From: Phytophthora colocasiae
Lineage: Eukaryota; Oomycota; Peronosporomycetes; Peronosporales; Peronosporaceae
DNA length: 64,000 nt
Reading direction: 5' to 3'
NCBI GenBank assembly: GCA_018806915.1
Contig: JAGKQI010000090.1
Span: 2,108,001 to 2,172,000 of the forward strand
Position 1 is the first letter of the stretch. Every line of letters begins with the position of its first letter. The notes below the pieces were generated by a model. It was given only the letters and a program-made list of their open reading frames with translations. It was not told where the DNA came from and made no database searches. Shown here one piece after another: positions 42,386 to 52,991 of this stretch. The position numbers and the translations under genes were made by a program.

Positions 42386-43228
42386 TTACTGGATGAAAGA
42401 CTCGTACTTGGCCGGGTTCCAGTCCGGGAAGAACTTGGCCACGCTCTCCTGCGCCTCCTGCTCCGTACCGACAACACCGCGACCTTCCTCGAACAGCGTC
42501 GTGAGGAACGCCTGGAAGTCCGTGTTGAACTTCTTCTTGTTCTCCTTGAAGTCGACGTGACGCACCTCGATCTTCTTGTTCAGTTTCTTCTCCACGAGGT
42601 CGCGGATCTGCAGCGGAGACAAACGTTCAGCTTCGAACGGGATCCTGGCACCTTCCAATGCGCTCTTTGGCGCCGTAGACAGCACGTGAGCCACGAAACG
42701 ACCGACGTCCGTGCGTGCCGTGATACTGAAAGCAGTCTCACCCTTGCCCACCACGTTCATATAACCTTCGTCGTAGTGGTAGTCTAGGAAGTAAGGCAGG
42801 AACTCGGCGAACAGACCCGTGTAGAAGATGGTGAAGGGGATCTGGTGCTGCGTAAGTAGGTCCTGCACCTCCTTCTTGGTCACGTTCGGACCTTCCGTCA
42901 CTTTGACACCGTACTCGGCCGGTACGAACAGCTGGATACCGGCAGCCTTGGCAGCGGGAACGATAGCCTTCTGCACGGGCATGTTGTAGGGCGACACGGT
43001 GCTGACAGCCACTTCACTGCCGCTCAGAGCCTTCTTGACGGCGTCCTCGTCCTCGTACGAGACCTGGTAGAGCGTAGCACCGCGCGCCTTGAAGGCCTGC
43101 AGCTCCGGTTTGGACTCGTCACGCGTGAGGATGGCGACCGACACGTCGCTCTTCTTGAGCAGCTCGTCCACGACGGTGCCGCCGACGCCGCCAGCTCCGA
43201 TGATGGCGAACTTGGTGTAGACAGACAT
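42386..43228 (-). CDS. NmrA-like NAD(P)-binding oxidoreductase, copy 3 (intact)
   Basis: This 280-residue paralogue of 9147-9989 has the same GAGGVG loop, Arg36 and C-terminus. It has Tyr at residue 54 (TLYQVSYE), like copy 1, where copies 2 and 4 have His. It has Lys in DFKENKKKF where the others have Glu. At its 3' half it shares silent sites with copy 4 rather than with copy 1, evidence of conversion within the locus. It is divergent from copy 4 across a ~2 kb spacer. Confidence 0.93.
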   Translation of the reverse strand: MSVYTKFAIIGAGGVGGTVVDELLKKSDVSVAILTRDESKPELQAFKARGATLYQVSYEDEDAVKKALSGSEVAVSTVSPYNMPVQKAIVPAAKAAGIQLFVPAEYGVKVTEGPNVTKKEVQDLLTQHQIPFTIFYTGLFAEFLPYFLDYHYDEGYMNVVGKGETAFSITARTDVGRFVAHVLSTAPKSALEGARIPFEAERLSPLQIRDLVEKKLNKKIEVRHVDFKENKKKFNTDFQAFLTTLFEEGRGVVGTEQEAQESVAKFFPDWNPAKYESFIQ

Positions 43229-43975
43229 GGCTGGGATGTGTGGTGGTGGTGGGGTGGTAGAGTGGACTTGTGTCGTAGTGAGACTTTTGAATTATGAGCG
43301 GTAGAACTCTGGTAGAACCTGCACGGACACGCTGATGACACATTGATCTGCTGACGTACTTGAAGTGCTTTACCATATATTGTTGTCATGCTGGTTCCGT
43401 AAATAACGACCAATCGATACTGCTGTATTAGAGCCGTCATCAGGTGTTAGCTGCATTTCACAATGGACAACTACATACCTGTGCATCATTGTGCTTTATT
43501 CATGGACGTTTCCGTCATATCGATGCAGTATACTGCATTGAAGTGGCTTTAACATGTCAAGAGTTTCGACTGGATCGCATCGGCAGGGCCGTGCTCGTCA
43601 GCTTCATTGTTAGGATACCGGAAGAACCTTAGTCTTCTGCTGTGCGCGCCTACATCATGTAGTGTAGTCGACAAAACCGCATCATTAATGTTACCTGTTT
43701 CTCCCGTTAACCTTAACCATGCAGCGCTCGCTTTGACCATAAAACTATCATGCACCTATTCACGGACATTTACCTTGAGATATGCGTATGTACCGTACCG
43801 TACGTCATCTGAAGCGCACTCGACATGCGGTCACCAGCTGCCAAGTGTCTCGGCATGAGGTCCTCCAGCATTCAAGCGCGCGTTAAGCGTTTTGAAGCTC
43901 ACAATCATTCCAAGACAAAAAATACTACCGAAAGAATTGTCCCGTACTTAAGAACTCGCTTGGCCCGATGCTTAA

Positions 43976-44957
43976 CCCTTCAACCCCCGTCAAAAAATCG
44001 AGGGGTATATTTTGATCATTATGTTGGAGCCACCAACATAATTAGTCTTGATGTTTGTATATGTCTACACTAAGTACGATTTTGTTGGCGGGAGGGGTAG
44101 GGAAACTACAGTTTCTGTTCTCGTGTAAAGACGGGCGACCTCTAACATATTGCGCTATATGTAGGCAAAATCGCCAAGTACGATCCAGTATGATAGAGGA
44201 TCCAACCTTCAGAAATGCACTTTTTATTAAAAATCAAGTTTTTGCACGAACACAAGTTCATAAAATGCATGCCTCAGTCGTACAAAGAGAGTGTATAAGG
44301 AACGCATCACTTGCTTACTCACCTCACGCATGTACCTTTGTATTTACGTATTATTATAAAAATATGGCTGTAGCTAGACATGCTTGGATTTACTGGCACG
44401 ATCAAACTGAAGACGACGTATATGACAGTCATGCAAAGGCCACTAGATTACAGTAAAATATAATGCACTTGAAATAATTTCCTCAAAAGTAGCAGCACTA
44501 GTAGTGTTATTCCCATCAATCTAAATCAAGATATGTACAGAATGGGCCCTGCTTGTGAGAACAATCAAGGCCAGTGATGCGCTTAGAGGGGGTAAAATCT
44601 AATGGGAAATGTATTGACAGGAATTTATGTTCTTTGTTAACGAATTAGAAAGGGCTTTGCAAAGTAATGATGCACATAGCAAGGAAACAGCACCGTATTT
44701 CGTTACAGATCAGATAATGTTCTGTCTTTATCCATTTGTGTCGGTTTTCTCCTTTCGATTCGACCTACCCCTGTGCATCGCCACTTCTCTCTCACTTTTT
44801 TTCCACTTGTTTTTAGTATTGAGCTGCTTCCAATACAAAAATATAGTCTAAATTTGAATATGTTGGAGCCTCCAACATGCGTATAGATGCTGTGGTTAGG
44901 TTTTCAAGAGCTATACACCCATTATGTTGGTGGCTCCAACATATGGGGGTTAAAGGG
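43976..44957. mobile_element. piggyBac-like non-autonomous element (982 bp)
   Basis: The insertion is flanked by TTAA (43972-43975, 44958-44961). It has inverted ends CCCTTCAACCCCC and GGGGGTTAAAGGG. The left-locus spacer (near 8853) has a single TTAA. TTAA targets with CCC ends are the piggyBac signature. Subterminal palindromes of the form ATGTTGG-CCAACAT occur at about 44020, 44860 and 44920. A 133-codon frame (44055-44456) and one at 44627-44851 have no recognised family; the length is too short for a full transposase. Confidence 0.85.
44055..44456 (+). CDS. Short frame inside piggyBac-like element, unknown
   Basis: 133 codons with several Cys/His residues near the start (CAICRQNRQ). It may be a residue of a transposase, but no DDD catalytic pattern is visible. 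I cannot assign it, and it may be non-coding. Confidence 0.25.
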   Translation: MYMSTLSTILLAGGVGKLQFLFSCKDGRPLTYCAICRQNRQVRSSMIEDPTFRNALFIKNQVFARTQVHKMHASVVQRECIRNASLAYSPHACTFVFTYYYKNMAVARHAWIYWHDQTEDDVYDSHAKATRLQ

Positions 44958-45971
44958 TTAAGTTAGCTTGACAGGTAATCTCAAATGTCGTTAATAATAA
45001 TCTCAAATGTCGTTAGAATGTTACTGTCGTATTTATGGTACATGTATCCGTCCATGTACCGTAGCCTTACTTTTCGTTATGGTATTCACAATCCGCCCTA
45101 CCATGCTCAAGTACGTCAGCAGCTCTTCTTGCCACGATGGCGCTAACGAGGACGATGATTAGCTTCGGCTTAGCAAAATACTCGGTATTTACCTGCTCAT
45201 AATTCAAAAGTCTCAGTACGACTCAAGTCCACTCTACCACCCCACCCCTACACACCCCAGCCATGTCTGTCTACACCAAGTTCGCCATCATCGGAGCCGG
45301 CGGCGTCGGCGGCACCGTCGTGGACGAGCTGCTCAAGAAGAGCGACGTGTCGGTCGCCATCCTCACGCGTGACGAGTCCAAACCGGAGCTGCAGGCCTTC
45401 AAGGCGCGCGGTGCTACACTCCACCAGGTCTCGTACGAGGACGAGGACGCCGTGAAGAAGGCTCTGAGCGGCAGTGAAGTGGCTGTCAGCACCGTGTCGC
45501 CCTACAACATGCCCGTGCAGAAGGCTATCGTTCCTGCTGCCAAGGCTGCCGGTATCCAGCTGTTCGTACCGGCTGAGTACGGCGTCAAAGTGACAGAGGG
45601 TCCGAACGTGACCAAGAAGGAGGTGCAGGACCTACTTACGCAGCACCAGATCCCCTTCACCATCTTCTACACGGGTCTGTTCGCCGAGTTCCTGCCTTAC
45701 TTCCTAGACTACCACTACGACGAAGGTTATATGAACGTGGTGGGCAAGGGTGAGACTGCTTTCAGTATCACGGCACGCACGGACGTCGGTCGTTTCGTGG
45801 CTCACGTGCTGTCTACGGCGCCAAAGAGCGCATTGGAAGGTGCCAGGATCCCGTTCGAAGCTGAACGTTTGTCTCCGCTGCAGATCCGCGACCTCGTGGA
45901 GAAGAAACTGAACAAGAAGATCGAGGTGCGTCACGTCGACTTCGAGGAGAACAAGAAGAAGTTCAGCACGG

Positions 45972-46481
45972 TGTAACACAGTAAGCGCGCGGGGGCGAGG
46001 AAGCGGAGGCCGGACTTGGACGGCGGAGCGAAGACCCAGGGAGGCGTGACCAGTTGGTGGGCCACTGAGAGGTTGTTGGTAAATTGAAAAGTGAATTGAA
46101 ATGAGGAAGGCTCTTACGGTCCTAAGCTAACTGGTGGCTCACAGAGCTCTCTCAAAAATCCAGTAGAATGTATCCTAGAGCCTATCTTTTCCTATCTTCT
46201 GATTTGGCTATCTACCAATGATTTTCCTATAAACTTCCACGTAGCAATGTTGACTTGACTCCTGGGCGTCCCATAATCAAGCTTCGAGAACCTTCTCGAA
46301 TTTCAGCCAATGAGACTCTCTCAATGTCTCAGCTGAATGGCGTAAACCACAATGGCATAATACCAGAATCTAGTTTTAGCCAATCACAAAGTGGGTACAT
46401 GTAGAGATATGTAAATTGCACTACAGTGCATCAACTTGCACTTCAATGCCGACGGAGTGCTATCGACAGCATTCCGTCACA
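45972..46481 (-). repeat. Gypsy-A copy 2 3' LTR
   Basis: 510 bp; shares TATGTAAATTGC with its partner, where copy 1 LTRs have TATGTAGATTGC. Confidence 0.93.
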
Positions 46482-46509
46482 TGACCTCCCTTCGAGAAAG
46501 AGCCTCCCC

Positions 46510-49500
46510 CTAGAAAGGATTCTCTCTCTTCTTGGACTTCCAATAGAGGTCGATGAGACCAGGGATCTGTTTCAGATTCTCAACAGGTTCCCATGTGGCC
46601 TCCTTCTTGGTCTCGCCTAACCACCAAACCTTGTACTGCGGCTTCCCCTTGTACTTACGGTGGTTAATCACGGCTTCGACCAGTTGCCCTTCAGTTCCAT
46701 CGGCTAACACAACCTTGTTCACCTTTTGCCTGCGCTTCGGGTCTTTGCGGTACGGCTTCAACAGTGATGTATGGAAAACTGGATGCAACTTCAGGTTCTT
46801 CGATAATCCCAACTCATACGAGTCTCGAGATACCTTCTTCTGGACCGGGAATGGTCCAATGAACCTCGAGCTAACTTCTTCGACTGTGCGTACCCCTTAT
46901 GACGGATATCCAAATTCTTCCCATCTAGTAGCACCATGTCGCCAATTTTGAAGTCTTGGACAAGTCTGTTCCTGTCGTAATAATGCTTCATGCGCTCCTG
47001 TGCTTCACTCATACGGTCTTGCGCGACCTTGAGGAAGGCTTCCTGTCGGAGTAGAAACTCTTTTGCTGCTTTCTCCAACTTCTTAAACTCCGGATCTGCC
47101 GCGATATCGTCGGGCATATATGGAATATATCCTAGATCCGCTTCAAATGGTGACATGCCAATCGTAGCATGCAATCGCCGATTATAGGCGAACTCTGCCA
47201 AATGAAGAAACTCATCCCAATCATTCTGGGCTGGGTTGATAACACCTCGGAGATAATCTTCGATAAAACGGTTTGTACGTTCCGTTTGTCCATCCGTCTG
47301 CGGCCTAAATGCCGATGACAGGTTATGCTGCGTTCCCATAGCAGTGATAACAGCCTGCCAAAACTTAGACGTAAATTTGGAGTCACGATCAGACACAATC
47401 GTCTTCGGAAGGCCATGATCTCTTACATAACTCTTCATGAAAACATTCGCAATATCCTCTGCGCTGTCTGTCGTCTGCGTAGCAATAAACTTTGCACGCT
47501 TGGTCAATCGATCCACAATGACCATGATGGCATTCAAACCATCCTTGCTGGGAGGTAGAGACACAATGAAATCCATTGAAATGTCGACCCATCTACCTCG
47601 TGGTATCTCCAGCGGTTGAAGTAATCCGGGAGGCTTCACCTGCCTCGCTTTGTTGCGCTGACACATTTCACAAGTGTTCACATAGCGCTGGATATACTTC
47701 ATCATCTTCGGCCAATAGTACTTCTCACGTACTGCGACATAGGTCTTGTAATACCCTGGGTGGCCTGCCGTAACTGCATCGTGGTTCTCACAAATGACTC
47801 GATTCTTCAGATCTTCGTCATCGGGAATGTACAATCTAGGACTCTCATCTTCACGCGTCTGATAATACAGCACGCCATGATCTAGCGAGTAATGCGGAAC
47901 CTTGTCTCCAAGCTGTAGCTTCTTGACAAGTCCTTGCAAGTCCTTGTTCCACGAGTACATCTTCACTGCGGATTGTGCCACGGTCATATTGTTCTCGACC
48001 ATGGTAGCCACAATTTCACGGTTTTGAGCCGTATCAAGAAGTTCCTTCAGGCTCACTTGCGCTGCCTTATGCTCGAACTCAGGATTTCTCGACATCGCAT
48101 CTGCGACTACATTCGTCTCTCCTGGAATCCACTTGAACAGAGGCTGAAACTCCGCAAGTTCGTTGAACCACCGCGCAATGCGTCGATTCGTCGTCTTCTG
48201 CGTGAGAATCATCTCAATGCTCTTGTGATCTGTTTCCACCAGAAATGGCTTGTCGAGAAGATACACGCGCCATGTCTTCAACGCATGCATAATAGCGAGT
48301 AGTTCCTGTTCGCGAACTGGATAATTCAGTTCTGCTGGCTTCATCTTTCTGCCCGTATAGGCTATTGGATGTTCCAACCCTCCCTCCTTTTGAAATAAGA
48401 CTCCCCCAATTGCGAAATTTGAGGCGTCCATCCGAATTCCGAAAGGTTTGGAGAAATCAGGAAGACTGAGAACCGGAGGTGATGACAAGCGCTTCTTAAG
48501 CTCGTCAAAACAGTGTAGTTGGTTCTCATCGAGTTCGATAGCATCACGAGAACGTTTTCCCTTGATACATTCATGCAAAGGACCTGCAAACTGCGCGAAA
48601 TCCTTGCAAAATCTCGAAACGTAAACCGTTGTCCCCAGGAAGCTCTCCATTTGCTTCTTGGTCTTGGGGACTGGCCACTCGGCGATAATCTTCACCTTAT
48701 CTGGGTCCATACGAACGCCCTTGCGTCCGACAAAGTCGCCTAAGCATGGAATCTCATCCACGCAAAATTGGCATTTGGACAGTTTGATGTAGAGCTTCTG
48801 CTCTTCACATCGCTTCAATACCCTGTCCAATGCTGCGATGTGGTCGTTCACATCTTCACCCTTCGTGTATACGTAGATATCATCGAAGTAAATCTTCGCC
48901 ACATCACTCAAATCCATGAAAACCTTTTGCAGCAGTCGATTAAAGGTTCCTGGGCTACCACTGAGCCCCATGGGTGTGACGAGATATTCAAATAGACCAT
49001 CTGGGGTTGAGAAAGCAGTGAAAGGTATATCTGCTTCTCGTAACTTCACTTGGTAATAACCCCAAAGTAAGTCCATGCACGAATACCAATAGCTACCGGC
49101 CATCGCATCAAAGGTATCTTCCTTGCGAGGCATAGGAATAGCTGGTAAAATCGTCGCCAAGTTCAATAGACGATAATCGTGCACAATACGCCATCCGACT
49201 GGTTTCTTCACACAGAAAGTCGGTGCACAAAATGCTGACGTACTCGGTCGAATGATGCCAGCCTGAACCATCTCTTTGGTCCATTCCTGAATCGTTTTTC
49301 TCTGATCAGGACTTTGGCGCCATTGTTTGACCGAAATCGGTTGAGTACCGGGTTTGAGCAAAATCTCGTGCTCAATTCCTTCCCGTACTGGCGGTGTCTC
49401 ATTCGGAAGTTCCGTACGGAAAACCGTATCCGCATACTTCAGTAGCGTCTCATACGCCGGATTATCGCTTGAGAGCGTCCCATCCTTGACTCTTGAAGCG

Positions 49501-51400
49501 TTCAGCCTTCTCCGAATCATGCGGATTGATGACAAACACTGCCTCAATATCCTTGTCCCTACGCAACATCTGCTGGAACTGTTTGGACGAAATAATCTTC
49601 GTTCGCCCAAACTGGCCGTTGTGGCCATGCTGCCGATAGTAATTGAAAATCTCACGGGCCTGCGCAACTCTGGCGCGGCGTTGTCCTGCCACCCAACGGG
49701 CTGGACGAGTCTTCGGCAGTCTCAACTTCACAGTCTGCGTGTTCTCCACCTTGATGCGAGGTGCAATCTGTCCAGTATTCCAGTCGATATCAGGGTTCTG
49801 CTCCCGCAGCCACATCATGCCCAAAACAACATCCTTTCCTTCAGGAACAGGCATGACTTGGAATGTTCCCGTTGTCAAAGGAAACCCTGGTAACTGCAGA
49901 GACATCTCTACAGTCCGACGTGGACGATGCACAACTTGATCATAACCGAGATCAACTTGCATCATGTCACCTTCCGTGACATCCAACTCAAGCTTCTTCA
50001 CCAACTCCTCAGTAACGCCATTCAGGCTACTGCCGTTGTCGATGAATATCGAGACGGGCCTCTCTTGGTCATCCGTCTTGAATGCTCGAGCTTCAGCCTC
50101 TAGGATCGCATACACTGCGCCCTGCATGTACCGATTTGCTTCCAGTACGTTTTGGCTGAGTACAATCTGGAGAAATGTGGCCAAACTTGCCACAGTTTCT
50201 GCACGTAGCTGTCTTTTTCCAATCATCGCTCTTGCCTTTCTTCTTGTCGGAGCTCTTTGAATTCTGCTTCGACTTAGACGCACGATGCCCCGAGCTTGAT
50301 GATCCTTGCGAACCCTTCGCAGGAGCTCTAGGGGGTTTTCCCGAGTAGTGCGCAAACTCAAAATTCGACGCAATCTCAATGGCATCTTGCAGTGTTGAAG
50401 GACTCTCTTCCTTGATCTTCCTCGCTGTCTCCTCTCGCAAACCGTTCTGAAAGAAGAAACGCTTCTCCAACTCGCTGATAGACAACTCTGTCTGTGATAG
50501 CAAGTCTTGAAACTTGGAGACGTAATCATGGATGGTCTCATTCTGTTTGAGACGAAACATCCTCTCGCGAAGATCATATTCGAAGTCCTTCGGCCTGAAA
50601 CGAGTGCGAAGTCTTCCCTTGAAGAGCGACCATGTGGGCTGTACGTTCGTACCCTCACACTCTGCGATAAACGCGCGATACCAATTCAGCACTGACTTGC
50701 CTAAGTTGCTGGAGATCATCGTCACAAAATCCGATGTATCTGCCTCCATCAACTCGCGTCTGCTTGCGTAATACTGCTCGGTGGCGAAGATCCATAACTC
50801 AATATCTTCGCCGTATTTGCCTTCATACATAGGCGGATCCTTCTTTCTTTGCTCACCCCTGGACGCAACTAGATATTCGAATCTTGCGTTGGCCTGCTGC
50901 ATCTGTGCTTGCAACTGGGTTTGCATCTGGGCTTGGTATGACTGTTGCTGCTGCGTTAAGTAAACTAACAGCTGTTGCATCGACATCGTGTCTGATGCTG
51001 CGCCTGCTTGTCCCGACGACATATTCGTAGCTTGCGGTTGACCCTGTGGATCAGGAGTCGTCCTAGCCGTTGGTTGCGGTTGGCCCTGTGGATCAGGAGC
51101 CGTCCTAGCCGTTGCTTGCGGTTGGCTCTGTGGAATAGGAGCCGTCCTAGCGGTTGCTTGCGGTTGGCTCTGTGGAATAGGAGCCGTCCTAGCGGTTGCT
51201 TGCGGTTGGCTCTGTGGAATAGGAGCCGTCCTAGCGGTTGCCTGCGGTTGGCCCTGGTGTGAATCAGGTGCCGTCCTGGCTGTTGCCTGCGGTTGGCCCT
51301 GGAGTGAATCAGGAGCCGTCCTGGCAGTCGTTCGAGGCGTTCTACGCGGACGCGGGTTTGGAGAGTCGCGCTCACTCGATCTACCACGTGTAGATGACAT
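46510..51400 (-). pseudogene. Gypsy-A copy 2 Gag-Pol, three frameshifts
   Basis: Domains match copy 1: gag and zinc knuckle in 51400-50093, protease in 50658-49462, RT/RNase H/integrase in 49667-46791, integrase tail and chromodomain in 46812-46510. Here the chromodomain is readable (INHRKYKGKPQYKVWW, ATWEPVENL, about 46690-46520). Single-base changes near 50143 (extra A), 49466 (extra G) and 46868 (missing G) break the frame. Each is absent from copy 1, so the source element presumably encoded one long frame of about 1610 codons. Confidence 0.9.
51008..51345 (-). repeat. Gag tandem repeats, 7 units
   Basis: Same ~14-residue repeats as copy 1, with the ARTAPIPQSQPQAT variant three times in succession. 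Confidence 0.8.
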
Positions 51401-51477
51401 TTCGAGTGGACTTTTCGTAGCACGAACTCAATCCAATAAAACCCAAAAACCCAATGAAAGAAGGAGAAAACCTTTCT

Positions 51478-51843
51478 TTAGTTACGACTACTGCTTACTT
51501 CGCGATCTAGCTTGATCGTAGTGATGTCTTCAAGATGTCCGAGCTCGACGAAAATCTCGTTAAGTAAGCCCTTGACTCTCTCTGCAACCGCGTCGTCCTC
51601 AATACGATTTGTCAGTTTCTTGAAACGACGGGTAATGCGACGAGACTTCTTGATATTCTTAAGCAGATCCTCTTGAAGCTTAGAGAACTTCTCAGCGTCG
51701 TAAGGGTAGTCGAAAAGACTCGTATCAGGAAGAGGAGCTCGTCTCACAACTTTGACAACAGGTGGTTTCGAACTGTCTGTCAAGTTGAGCTCACGACTCT
51801 TCCTTTTATGACTCTTGTTGTGGCTCGGTTTGTACCGACCCAT
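51478..51843 (-). CDS. Extra frame upstream of gag in Gypsy-A (121 aa)
   Basis: Read in element orientation, this frame precedes gag by 77 bp. The protein starts MGRYKPSHNKSHKRKSREL, is strongly basic at its N-terminus, and has a charged helical C-terminal half (about residues 50-110) likely to form a coiled coil. No retroviral motif is seen. Copy 1 retains only the first codons (MGRYKP) before a ~365-bp deletion. A separate 5' frame is unusual for a chromovirus. It could be an accessory protein, a captured host fragment, or chance. Confidence 0.5.
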   Translation of the reverse strand: MGRYKPSHNKSHKRKSRELNLTDSSKPPVVKVVRRAPLPDTSLFDYPYDAEKFSKLQEDLLKNIKKSRRITRRFKKLTNRIEDDAVAERVKGLLNEIFVELGHLEDITTIKLDREVSSSRN

Positions 51844-52176
51844 ACACCAAAAGAAAGGGTAAATTGGAAGCTACCGGGGAGCGATGGAAATAAAAGCTGC
51901 ACTTAAGAGCGTTCCAAGCACTGAACCGGCTTCTAGTAGCGACCAAAGAGTTACGTGCACTAGGCAGAGATATACCAACCTTTCAAAGTTGATTCCCTGA
52001 CCTGTGATGGGCACGAACTCTCCCAAAGACAACCCAAAAGAGACCCCTTTAGGCCTAGCACTTCCCAGCAATTGGCTGGTGCTAATAGCCAAGGATCTAC
52101 TCGCTTCTGGCTATGCCGCCCACGAGAGACCCGACCTTGGACGATGGAGCGAAGCTTGACCCGACAAGCGCTACTA

Positions 52177-52686
52177 TGTAACACAGTAAGCGCGCGGGGG
52201 CGAGGAAGCGGAGGCCGGACTTGGACGGCGGAGCGAAGACCCAGGGAGGCGTGACCAGTTGGTGGGCCACTGAGAGGTTGTTGGTAAATTGAAAAGTGAA
52301 TTGAAATGAGGAAGGCTCTTACGGTCCTAAGCTAACTGGTGGCTCACAGAGCTCTCTCAAAAATCCAGTAGAATGTATCCTAGAGCCTATCTTTTCCTAT
52401 CTTCTGATTTGGCTATCTACCAATGATTTTCCTATAAACTTCCACGTAGCAATGTTGACTTGACTCCTGGGCGTCCCATAATCAAGCTTCGAGAACCTTC
52501 TCGAATTTCAGCCAATGAGACTCTCTCAATGTCTCAGCTGAATGGCGTAAACCACAATGGCATAATACCAGAATCTAGTTTTAGCCAATCACAAAGTGGG
52601 TACATGTAGAGATATGTAAATTGCACTACAGTGCATCAACTTGCACTTCAATGCCGACGGAGTGCTATCGACAGCATTCCGTCACA
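52177..52686 (-). repeat. Gypsy-A copy 2 5' LTR
   Basis: 510 bp with no visible difference from 45972-46481. Confidence 0.93.
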
Positions 52687-52991
52687 CACGGACTTCCAGG
52701 CGTTCCTCACGACACTATTCGAGGAAGGTCGCGGTGTTGTCGGTACGGAGCAGGAGGCGCAGGAGAGCGTGGCCAAGTTCTTCCCGGACTGGAACCCGGC
52801 CAAGTACGAGTCTTTCATCCAGTAACTGGTGACAGCACCGTCCACTTTCGGACGTAACATGTAAATACAAAAACACAACTTGACTTGAAACTTTGTGTTG
52901 TTGAATTCAATACACACTACGGAGTTCACGTACTTCGACGTGTGAGTTATAAATTGAACTATGCTTTCGTCATACCTTTATTGGTTACAGC

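Larger units (their letters stand above)
43229..45262. other. Spacer between divergent NmrA-like genes, right locus
   Basis: Homologous to 7527-9146. It lacks the pogo-like MITE (empty site near 43882) but contains a piggyBac-like element (43976-44957). The ~80 bp beside each ATG mirror each other. No host gene is seen. Confidence 0.7.
45972..52686 (-). mobile_element. Gypsy-A chromodomain LTR retrotransposon, copy 2 (6.7 kb)
   Basis: LTRs of 510 bp (45972-46481, 52177-52686) appear identical, and CACGG flanks both ends (45967-45971, 52687-52691). It keeps the region upstream of gag with an extra reading frame (51478-51843) deleted in copy 1. Polypurine tract and possible primer-binding site match copy 1. 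Gag-Pol is broken by three one-base indels. With no LTR differences, it is probably the youngest insertion in the window with full structure. Confidence 0.95.
45263..52825 (+). pseudogene. NmrA-like protein, copy 4, split by Gypsy-A
   Basis: Codons 1-235 lie at 45263-45971 and the last ~45 codons at 52687-52825. Gypsy-A copy 2 inserted between them with target CACGG duplicated. The LTR supplies a stop two codons past the junction, giving a 237-residue truncated product. The Rossmann fold (GAGGVG, Arg36) stays but the C-terminal part is lost. His at residue 54 links it to copy 2. Positions 45530-45600 have several silent changes found in no other copy. Confidence 0.92.
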
